From NCBI GenBank assembly GCA_021736745.1, contig JAIPFG010000025.1:1-16929 (forward strand): DNA of 16,929 nucleotides, read 5' to 3'. Below, one piece after another: positions 6,409 through 13,377 of the stretch. Numbering within the stretch: position 1 is the first letter of the stretch; every line of letters starts with the position of its first letter. Both the position numbers and the translations under genes were made by a program. This DNA comes from Pseudomonadales bacterium (GTDB taxonomy: Bacteria > Pseudomonadota > Gammaproteobacteria > Pseudomonadales > IMCC2047). The notes beneath the pieces were generated by a model. That model did no database searches and was not told where the DNA came from. It was given only the letters and a program-made list of their open reading frames with translations.

Positions 6409-7359
6409 TTAGGGTTGGCGATAATGACTAATTTGGATTTCTTCACCAACATCAGCATAGTCTCCCAGTGCCCTCTTCTGACGAAATTCTCCCCAGTTGA
6501 TCTTATGATAACGAGGGGGGTGCCGGTCATCTATCATCGTTGGTAAAGGACCATATTCCGTGCTGTAAGCTGGGTTGAAAAAGAAAGGTGCGGTGAATCG
6601 CTTAACCCCTTCATGAGTAATAACCCGGTGTACTGGCGCGCAGTACCTATCGTTGGACCACACCTGAACGATGTCTCCCAGGTTAATCACCAATGCTTCT
6701 GAGCGGGGTTCCACTTGGTGCCACTGGTTATTCCGAAGTACCTCCAGGCCTGCCTGATTATCTTGTAAAAGGATCGTCAAAACACCGGCATCGGTATGCT
6801 GATTAACACCCAAATAGTGGCATGGTGAAGAGCCGAGACTGTCAACTTTTGGAATCTTGGGGTGCTCTGGATAATAGTTAAGCCGCACGAAGCTGGTGTG
6901 ATGTGGCCGAAAATAGGGGTTCAATTGCTGGGCCGACACACCTAAATTTGATGCGATAGCTTGCAGTAGGCGAAACGCCAAATTTTCACCTGCGCGGTAA
7001 AATGCCAGCACAGCAGGCTTGAATTGTGTTAACTCTGGCGGCCATTGGGGTTGTTGGGAACTTCCATTTGCAGGGCCATAATCGAAAATCTCTTTCCAGT
7101 CACGGGTATTTTTGGTGAGCTCCTGATCATAAAATCCCCAGGGGTTTTCAAGGCTGCGGGAAATGGAGCGCTTACGCTCCATTGGCTGGGCAAAAAATTG
7201 ATGCATGGCCGTAAAGACAGCCTCAAAGATATTCATGTCAATACCGTGATTTACAATTTGAAATGCGCCCCACTCACGACAGGCACTGTCTAAAGCACGT
7301 AACGTCTCGCCAAGATGCAGGTTTGAAATATTAATCACAGGAATATGGTTTGTACTCAT
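6409..7359 (-). CDS. Fe(II)/2-oxoglutarate-dependent oxygenase, isopenicillin-N-synthase family
   Basis: A 316-residue cytosolic oxygenase of usual family length. The N-terminal DIOX_N-type domain (IPVINIS, then GAFQIVNHGI at 31-40) is followed by the double-stranded beta-helix. The iron triad is H188-x-D190 (NQHTDAGVLTILLQD) and H244 (PVHRV); the 2-oxoglutarate carboxylate is held by R254-x-T256, an RxT variant of the usual RxS. The surrounding GLEV, W, VINLGDI and WSNDRY blocks all fit. The frame extends upstream, but the ATG at 7359 has a good SD (GAGGAAAAGG) and begins the conserved domain, 10 bp after the stop of the cysteine synthase-glutaredoxin gene; the upstream extension would overlap that gene. 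Plausible reactions are hydroxylation, desaturation or ring closure of a small amino-acid-derived substrate; the substrate is not readable from sequence. Confidence 0.9.
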   Translation of the reverse strand: MSTNHIPVINISNLHLGETLRALDSACREWGAFQIVNHGIDMNIFEAVFTAMHQFFAQPMERKRSISRSLENPWGFYDQELTKNTRDWKEIFDYGPANGSSQQPQWPPELTQFKPAVLAFYRAGENLAFRLLQAIASNLGVSAQQLNPYFRPHHTSFVRLNYYPEHPKIPKVDSLGSSPCHYLGVNQHTDAGVLTILLQDNQAGLEVLRNNQWHQVEPRSEALVINLGDIVQVWSNDRYCAPVHRVITHEGVKRFTAPFFFNPAYSTEYGPLPTMIDDRHPPRYHKINWGEFRQKRALGDYADVGEEIQISHYRQP

Positions 7360-7369
7360 CGCCTTTTCC

Positions 7370-8866
7370 TCATGCGCTTTTACGAGGGTGCAGCCATTTT
7401 GGTAGCAGTTCAGTGGCGACCAGCCCCGGGGTTTCTTTGAAATCAACATTCAGTGCCTTAAGTTGAGTCTGAAGAGAGTCATTTTGATAGGCCGCAAAGA
7501 GCTCGGTACTACCGCCAATATGTTGGCCGCCAATAAAAATCTGTGGAATAGTGGATACCCCCAGCCGGCTGGACAGGACTTGACGAATATTCCCGCCCCT
7601 GTTTTGCTTTTGATAAGCGATGGAATCCAGATCGACGCTGAGGTAGTCAATGTTCAGCGTGTTAAAGAGTTTACGAATCGACCAACAGAACTCGCACCAT
7701 TCAAGCGCGAACATGACGACTGGATGAGAAGTAATGGCATCATCCACGAATCTAACGGCATTCCCATCCAGTGCTACGGATGGCGGTTGCCCCACGTTGT
7801 TTGGCTGTGCTACAGCTTGTGATGTTTCAAATCGGCATCCAGGAGTGGATTGTGATAACAAGGTTTCTTCTTCATTCATATCCTCTGAGATGCCCTCAAA
7901 TAATGGGGTGGACATGTAACGTTCGCCCGTATCGGGCAACATACAAACAATATTGGTTCCTGCGGGCGAGTGCTCGGCAATCTGCAAGGCTCCTGCCAGC
8001 GTAGCGCCGCTGGATATTCCGACAAAGATCCCTTCACGTTGTGCTAACGCTTGGGAAAGACGTAATGCCTCGTCGCCTGAAACAGGTACTATTTCATCGA
8101 CCAGTTGAGCCGACATTGCTTCTTCCGTCAGACGTGACACAAAGTCAGGACTCCAACCCTGCATAAGATGAGGTCTGAAGTAAGGATGGCTTTCGGAAAT
8201 GGAACCATCGGTATTGCGCGGTTGGGGTATCCCGCTACCGAGGACTTGAGCATTGTCAGGTTCAACCGCAACCACTGTGGTTTCCGGTTTGGCAGCTTTC
8301 AATGCGCGAGCGACACCTTTCAGCGTTCCTCCGGTCCCAAAACCAGACACCCAATAGTGTAATGGTTCAGTGGCGAAATCGTTGATAATCTCTTGGGCGG
8401 TTGTTCTGGAGTGAACATCGGCATTGGCTTCATTTTCAAACTGACGACATAAAAAGTAACCATGTGTTTCGGCTAATTCCATGGCCTTGGTCAGCATCCC
8501 TGTACCCTTTTCTGAGGCCGGGGTGAGCACTACCTTGGCACCGAGAAAACGCAACAATTTACGTCGTTCGATGCTGAAATTTTCGGCCATAGTGACGACC
8601 AAAGGGTAACCCTTTTGCGCACAGACCATGGCGAGTCCGATGCCGGTATTACCACTGGTGGCCTCGATAACCGTTTGCCCTGGTTGAAGTGAGCCGCTCT
8701 GCTCTGCGGATTCGATGACGGCCTGCGCCATTCGATCCTTGATAGAACCCATGGGATTAAATGACTCTATTTTGACATAGAGATTAACACCAGGCGGCGC
8801 CAGTTTTTGCAGTTTTACCAGTGGTGTGTTTCCGATAGTCTGAAGAATGTTTTCGTAACGTGGCAT
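7370..8866 (-). CDS. Cysteine synthase-glutaredoxin fusion protein
   Basis: A 498-residue two-domain enzyme. Residues 1 to about 328 are a PLP-dependent O-acetylserine sulfhydrylase: K43 (NPMGSIKDR) is the Schiff-base lysine, SGNTG (71-75) binds the amino-acid carboxylate, GFGTGGT (175-181) holds PLP phosphate, and ISSGA and PDTGERY (311-317) are standard CysK blocks. After a linker (about 329-368), residues 369-465 form a glutaredoxin-like fold with C391-E-F-C394 and the cis-proline TIPQ (P441), then a short tail. The fusion suggests the redox domain delivers, protects or reduces a sulfur species at the synthase site. Start choice: a TTG at 8881 is in frame, but it lies in the SD GGAGGAG; the ATG at 8866 sits 8 bp after it and begins the conserved domain. 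First gene of a three-gene operon, divergent from a SARP-like regulator. The donor may not be plain sulfide. Confidence 0.92.
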   Translation of the reverse strand: MPRYENILQTIGNTPLVKLQKLAPPGVNLYVKIESFNPMGSIKDRMAQAVIESAEQSGSLQPGQTVIEATSGNTGIGLAMVCAQKGYPLVVTMAENFSIERRKLLRFLGAKVVLTPASEKGTGMLTKAMELAETHGYFLCRQFENEANADVHSRTTAQEIINDFATEPLHYWVSGFGTGGTLKGVARALKAAKPETTVVAVEPDNAQVLGSGIPQPRNTDGSISESHPYFRPHLMQGWSPDFVSRLTEEAMSAQLVDEIVPVSGDEALRLSQALAQREGIFVGISSGATLAGALQIAEHSPAGTNIVCMLPDTGERYMSTPLFEGISEDMNEEETLLSQSTPGCRFETSQAVAQPNNVGQPPSVALDGNAVRFVDDAITSHPVVMFALEWCEFCWSIRKLFNTLNIDYLSVDLDSIAYQKQNRGGNIRQVLSSRLGVSTIPQIFIGGQHIGGSTELFAAYQNDSLQTQLKALNVDFKETPGLVATELLPKWLHPRKSA

Positions 8867-8887
8867 AAGGATCTCCTCCAAATTGAA

Positions 8888-8908
8888 GCCGATGAATCAT
8901 TATTCGGC
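8888..8908. promoter_or_regulatory. Imperfect 21-bp palindrome in the cysteine synthase leader, possible operator
   Basis: GCCGATGAAT-C-ATTATTCGGC pairs at 8 of 10 positions. It lies 22-42 bp upstream of the ATG at 8866, between the SD and any promoter, so it would be placed to repress or to form an mRNA stem. The binding factor is unknown. Confidence 0.3.
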
Positions 8909-8984
8909 GAACCTTTACTTAGGGATATGGGGTTAATCCTGCGCTACTTTCGAGGAAGTGAACGTTGTACTGAGCGTGGTTTTT

Positions 8985-9013
8985 TTCTTTGTTCAGCTGT
9001 TTTAACATATACT
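8985..9013 (+). promoter_or_regulatory. Weak candidate promoter of the SARP-like regulator gene
   Basis: A good -10 hexamer TATACT (9008-9013) lies 49 bp before the ATG at 9063. The best -35 at 17-bp spacing (TTCTTT, in a T-rich tract) is poor, which would suit a promoter that needs an activator. Confidence 0.25.
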
Positions 9014-9062
9014 GCTCACGGCAGCCGTTGATTCTTTAGAATGCCCGCTAGGTAGTCCTAAA

Positions 9063-12026
9063 ATGATGGCAAATAATAGTCTCAAGCTACATTTTCTTGG
9101 TGACCTCGAAGTCATTCGGGGCCAGCGAGTGCAAATCTTGCCGCCATCAAAAAAAACCAGAGGGTTACTCGCCTATCTGGTGCTTCATAAGAAACCCTTT
9201 CGGCGTGAACACCTCTGCGATTTGCTCTGGGAAATCCCTGACGACCCTCGCGGTTCACTACGTTGGAGCCTATCCAAACTAAGGCGCTTAGTGGATGATG
9301 CGGAGCATACCCGCATTATCGCCGATCGCGCCAGCGTATCCTTTGATGCCAGCGATGTTGAGATCGATATCACTACCTTGCACAGTCTGGTTAGCAATGA
9401 TCTGAAAAAAAAAGACACAAAAATTTTAGAGGATTGCGCGAATCGATACCGTGGGGAGTTTTTGGAAGGACTTGAGCTGCCAAACTTCTCCGATTTTTAC
9501 ACTTGGTGTATCGCTGAGCGAGAAAGGGCTGCCCGTTCCCAGACCATCTTATTGCAGGAGTTGATCAGCCGATTAAAAAACCAGCCTGAAAGAGCACTGG
9601 ACTATCATCGACAATTGGTGGGGTTGCTACCCTATGATGAAGCGGCCCGTGCGGCATACATTCGAACGCTGATCTTGCTCGACCGTAAACAGGAAGCTGA
9701 ACAACAATATCAGGTCGGTATTCGCCTGCTCAAGGAAATCTCGGTAACCGACTCTGGCCTCTTGTATAAAGCCTGGCGGGAACCCGTCAAACCCACTACT
9801 TCCATTAAAAGAGAACCTTCCAAGATTGTTGACTCTGGGGGAGTTCAGAGTGAATCCCTTGTTGGCCGCGGCCCCGAACTCAGCCAGTTACGGACTCTGT
9901 TGGAGACGGCGATCAGCGGTCAGGCTCTTTTTGTACTCTTGTGTGGCGAACCCGGCATCGGTAAAACCCGAATCCTGGAATTCTTAGCCGAATTGGCGCA
10001 GGAGGCAGGAGCCTGTTTGCTGCGTGCCGGTGCCTTCGAGTCTAAAATTATTGGGCCTTTTGCCCTGTGGAGTGATGCCTTTCGCCGTTCCCAGTTAACG
10101 AGCGCAGCAGAACTACTCAATGGTGATAAGCGTATCTCGCGCGATCAGCTGTTCCGTGATATGAGTCATCTGGTGGCCAGAGAAACACGCGTACACCCAA
10201 TGGTTGTGTTGTTTGACGATATCCATTGGTGTGATGAATCCAGTGCCGCTGCTATTCACTATGTCATGCGAACCAACCGAGAGCAAGCCTTGCTGGTTGT
10301 CGCCACTGCGCGCGAAATGGAATTGCTTAAGAATGAAGCTGTTCAGCAGGCTATCCGGGGAATGCGACATGACCAATTATTGCAGGAGTTAAAACTTGGA
10401 CCGCTTTCCCAGGAAGCTTTATGCAAACTGATCACAACGCAGGCACCAGAGGCAGACAGTCAACGATTAAGTCAGGAGTGTCGTGGTAATCCGCTGTTGG
10501 CAATAGAATTGGCCCGTGCTGAAGTTGAAGGTGATCAAGGTAGCTCACTTGATGAGCTGATAGAGGAACGGATTTCTCGTTTCGATGAAGAGGTTAAAGA
10601 CGTCTTATTGTGGCTGGCCGTGTTGTCACCGAATATTGATTTAAAACTGCTGGGAAGAGCCACGGGATTGAATGGCAGTCAGCTCAACTGGGCACTCGAA
10701 CTTGCGGAAAAGCACCATATTTTGCAGTTTACACAGCAGCAATTTGGGTTTTTCCATGACCTCATTGCAAAAAGTATTTACCAAACCATCTCGCCAACTC
10801 GTCGCCAAAATATGCACCGCCGTGTTGCTGAACTTTTAGAGTTGGAGACGGCCCTGGACCTTAAGCTGGCAGCCGATCTGGCTTACCATGCGGAGAAGAG
10901 CGGTGACCCTGGGCTTGCCGCCCGAGCGATGGTGTCGGCGGGGCGGCTGTGCCTGCGTTTTTATGCTAATGAAGATGCGCTGAACCTTGCCCATAAGGGG
11001 TTTCAGTTTACGACTCAACTGGGTGATGCTGAGCGGGTCTGTCTGACGCTGGAACTGTGCGAAATAGAGCTCGCAGCGGCACCTTTGAACGATTGGAAAA
11101 AGGCTGCGGAGAACTATATTTCGCTGGCAGAGGAAGCCCTGGATCATGGAGCATTACCTTATGCAAGGCTGGGGTATCAAATGGCCAGTTATGTTCGCTG
11201 GATTCATGGTAACTGGTCAGGTGCACAACGCGCGTCGCTGCAGGCCGAAAGAGTGACGCGGGGTGGTAGCGATGAAGAGCATATCGTGGGTATGGCAGAA
11301 ACAGCCTTGTGTCTGACTTTGTTGGAAAAGGATTTGTCTCAGGCGGAGGCTATGTTAATGGAAGCCCGATCATTAGCATCTCGCAAACTGATCAGTACCT
11401 CTGCAATATCCGCCGCACAAGGAATTTTACGTTATTTTGACAATAGCCTTGATAAAGCGGAAGAGCTACTAGAGGAAGCCCGTGTTCGTTGCAAATCCGC
11501 AGGCGACAGGCTCAATGAGTATCTCGCCAATGAATATCTGATTATGGTAGATATTGAGCGAGAAAATTTTAACGCTGCGGCCGATCGTTGCCAGCAATTA
11601 ATTGCCATTGGTGAGAAACTGCGTGAAGGGAGTGAAGCGCCATTTGCGAGGTCTCTTACCGCACTATGCTACTATGCGCTAAACGGTGAAAGTGAAGCAC
11701 TTAATAGCAGTCTTGAGGCGTTACGACTTGCTGACGCCAAACAGCGATTAACCTATATTCTGAATCGAGCCGCGCTATTGGATATCCAGTTTGACGATGC
11801 TGATTCTGCTATCGTACATGCAAGTGAAGCTCTGGGTTATGCAAAGCTGCTTACCCGCAATTCTGATATTCTATTATCCCATGTGGCGTTAGCCCATGCG
11901 GGCAAATTACTTAACGATAGAGTATCCCGACAACAACACTTGACAGCAATAAGAGCGATGGAACAGACACCGGTAGCAACTTGGGCCCGTTCTCGTGCTA
12001 ACCAACTGTTGGCAGAATTAAAATAA
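9063..12026 (+). CDS. Large SARP/AfsR-like transcriptional regulator (BTAD + AAA ATPase + helical repeats)
   Basis: A 987-residue regulator. Residues about 6-105 form an OmpR/SARP-type winged helix (LKLHFLGDLEV start; LLW...SLRWSLSKLRRLVDD), and about 110-240 form the bacterial transcriptional activator domain of TPR-like helices. A central STAND/AAA-type ATPase starts near 266 (LVGRGPELSQL) with Walker A GEPGIGKT (295-302) and Walker B VVLFDDIHW (381-389). The remaining 500 or so residues are TPR-like helices rich in A, L and E; there is no C-terminal LuxR-type helix-turn-helix, so DNA binding rests on the N-terminus. This is the plan of large AfsR/SARP-like signal-integrating activators, in which ligand and ATP drive oligomerisation. 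It is divergent from the cysteine synthase-glutaredoxin operon and leads the plus-strand operon, so it probably controls both. Two ATGs stand in tandem; either could be the start, and the SD is weak. Confidence 0.9.
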   Translation: MMANNSLKLHFLGDLEVIRGQRVQILPPSKKTRGLLAYLVLHKKPFRREHLCDLLWEIPDDPRGSLRWSLSKLRRLVDDAEHTRIIADRASVSFDASDVEIDITTLHSLVSNDLKKKDTKILEDCANRYRGEFLEGLELPNFSDFYTWCIAERERAARSQTILLQELISRLKNQPERALDYHRQLVGLLPYDEAARAAYIRTLILLDRKQEAEQQYQVGIRLLKEISVTDSGLLYKAWREPVKPTTSIKREPSKIVDSGGVQSESLVGRGPELSQLRTLLETAISGQALFVLLCGEPGIGKTRILEFLAELAQEAGACLLRAGAFESKIIGPFALWSDAFRRSQLTSAAELLNGDKRISRDQLFRDMSHLVARETRVHPMVVLFDDIHWCDESSAAAIHYVMRTNREQALLVVATAREMELLKNEAVQQAIRGMRHDQLLQELKLGPLSQEALCKLITTQAPEADSQRLSQECRGNPLLAIELARAEVEGDQGSSLDELIEERISRFDEEVKDVLLWLAVLSPNIDLKLLGRATGLNGSQLNWALELAEKHHILQFTQQQFGFFHDLIAKSIYQTISPTRRQNMHRRVAELLELETALDLKLAADLAYHAEKSGDPGLAARAMVSAGRLCLRFYANEDALNLAHKGFQFTTQLGDAERVCLTLELCEIELAAAPLNDWKKAAENYISLAEEALDHGALPYARLGYQMASYVRWIHGNWSGAQRASLQAERVTRGGSDEEHIVGMAETALCLTLLEKDLSQAEAMLMEARSLASRKLISTSAISAAQGILRYFDNSLDKAEELLEEARVRCKSAGDRLNEYLANEYLIMVDIERENFNAAADRCQQLIAIGEKLREGSEAPFARSLTALCYYALNGESEALNSSLEALRLADAKQRLTYILNRAALLDIQFDDADSAIVHASEALGYAKLLTRNSDILLSHVALAHAGKLLNDRVSRQQHLTAIRAMEQTPVATWARSRANQLLAELK

Positions 12027-12038
12027 GGTATTGCCATT

Positions 12039-12560
12039 ATGGCCGAAATATTTTTGTTGAGAGAATTTAGTCCGCCGATCGGGCTGGTTGATGTACAAAA
12101 AATGGCGGACGACACCTTTGGTTGTATGCCCCTGTACGACATGTCCTGGCAACAGAGTTATTTAAGTAATGACGGGCGAAAAATGCTTTGTCATTTTAAG
12201 GCCCCTGATGCGGAGGCGGTTAGGAGAGTGCTACGTCTCAATAGTGATAGCGGTGAAATAATCTGGACTGGCTCCATTCACGATGCGGGGATTCAAGGCC
12301 CGATTAATACTGTTGTGGAAAGAAATTTCAGTGAACCGGTTAGTATTGAGAAACTGCAAGGGATTGAGAACCAAGGTGCTTGGTGTCTCGAAATGCACCA
12401 AGTTACTTTTGTTAGCACCTTCTTTTCCATGGATAAAAAACACATGTTTTGTTTTTATCTGGCACCCGATGCTGAATCCGTACGGATTGCCCAAAGAAAA
12501 GCAAATATGCCATTCGACACAATTTGGTCATGCCAACATCTGCAACCGGAAAGGCAATAA
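12039..12560 (+). CDS. Tandem DUF4242-like (nickel-binding-protein fold) protein
   Basis: A 173-residue protein made of two similar halves (about 4-81 and 92-167). Each half has a beta strand with cysteine (KMLCHF / HMFCFY), then an APDAE(A/S)VR block and a short helix, then an IW strand (EIIWTGSIH / DTIWSCQHL). The APDAEAV element and ferredoxin-like alternation fit DUF4242, a family that includes the Streptomyces SCO4226 nickel-binding protein. Most members are single-domain, so a fused duplicate would form an intramolecular dimer. Histidines and cysteines near each motif (C29, C51, H52, H81, C116, H120, C138, C165, H167) could bind metal. It starts 12 bp after the SARP-like gene, with its SD (TAAGG) on that gene's stop codon. 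The function is not established; a metal- or ligand-sensing partner of the regulator is inference. Confidence 0.72.
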   Translation: MAEIFLLREFSPPIGLVDVQKMADDTFGCMPLYDMSWQQSYLSNDGRKMLCHFKAPDAEAVRRVLRLNSDSGEIIWTGSIHDAGIQGPINTVVERNFSEPVSIEKLQGIENQGAWCLEMHQVTFVSTFFSMDKKHMFCFYLAPDAESVRIAQRKANMPFDTIWSCQHLQPERQ

Positions 12561-12813
12561 CACAAAACTGGGGGTCATCTGCTAGCGCCCACCATCATTA
12601 ATCGATTCCTAATCCTCGCGCCGCCAAAACCACTTCTCAAGTGAATAAAACGTAAGAAAACAAAAACCACGATTGTTTCCACGCTGCATCAAACGCAACC
12701 GGCGCATTCTTTCTTTGCCTGCCAACATAATCGACAGGCCCAACGATATATTCCGAACCGCTATTTTCGTGGGACGGATAACCATAAAACCATTGGAAAG
12801 AAGAGGAATTAAT
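12561..12813 (+). other. 253-bp gap before the OsmC gene
   Basis: This gap splits the plus-strand block, so the OsmC-FAD pair may have its own promoter. I see a small stem CACTT-CTC-AAGTG without a T-run, another GCCTG/CAGGC pair with a 13-nt loop around 12718-12740, and no convincing -35/-10 pair. The 47 codons in frame upstream of the OsmC start look non-coding. Confidence 0.5.
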
Positions 12814-13377
12814 ATGAACACGTACACAAAAATAGTCAATAACGGTGTTAACGTAGGTGCATTGATGGAGGCTCGTGAAGCGTTTTCAGTGACTCCTGAA
12901 GCCGCTCAGTTCACTTGGCGAGCAACCTGCCATTGGGTTAAAGGGACACACAGTTATTCAGAGATTGAGGGATATTACGGCCTGGGTGAAGCACAAAGTC
13001 ATAAAAAGCGCTTTACCTTTGATGCGGATCACCCGGAAACCTTTGCGGCCGATGATCACGGCGCTACCCCTGTTGAATATGTTTTGGTTGGGTTAGCCAG
13101 CTGTTTGACCGCCGGAGTGGCTTCTGTTGCCCAGCACCGCAACATTCAGTTGCATAGTGTCAAGGCAATGATCGAAGGTGATATGGATATACAGGGTGTG
13201 TTGGGAATGGATAAAGGTGTGCGTAACGGCTTTGAATCCATCAATGTCGTATTTGAAATTAAGGCGGATGCCTCCAATGAGGAGATCGAAGCCGTGGTTG
13301 CCCAATCGCAAAAACGTTCTGCGGTTTACGATATCCTCAGTAACCCTACCAATATTGTGGTTGAAACAATGTCATGA
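12814..13377 (+). CDS. OsmC-family protein with one visible catalytic cysteine
   Basis: A 187-residue protein of the OsmC/Ohr fold, a family that includes organic hydroperoxide reductases working with thiol donors. The core helix holds L-x-G-L-A-S-C97-LTAG, the usual peroxidatic cysteine helix, preceded by ATPVEYVL. The C-terminal motif reads SQKRSAVYDILSNPTNI, where two-cysteine members have the second cysteine; here it is serine/alanine, so the pair is incomplete. C39 in TCHW is a possible alternative partner. The frame runs 47 codons further upstream, but the ATG at 12814 has a strong SD (AGAGG) and begins the conserved part. It overlaps the next gene by 4 bp (ATGA), so the two are coupled. 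A peroxide- or electrophile-handling job is inferred. Confidence 0.88.
   Translation: MNTYTKIVNNGVNVGALMEAREAFSVTPEAAQFTWRATCHWVKGTHSYSEIEGYYGLGEAQSHKKRFTFDADHPETFAADDHGATPVEYVLVGLASCLTAGVASVAQHRNIQLHSVKAMIEGDMDIQGVLGMDKGVRNGFESINVVFEIKADASNEEIEAVVAQSQKRSAVYDILSNPTNIVVETMS

Noticed and set aside
7360..7449. A 30-codon N-terminal extension of the 2OG oxygenase overlapping the cysteine synthase-glutaredoxin gene.
   Set aside because: The conserved domain begins right after the ATG at 7359, which has its own SD; the extension is the out-of-frame read of the upstream gene's 3' end.
12673..12813. A 47-codon N-terminal extension of the OsmC gene.
   Set aside because: The ATG at 12814 has a strong SD and begins the conserved sequence; the extension is basic and unlike OsmC proteins.
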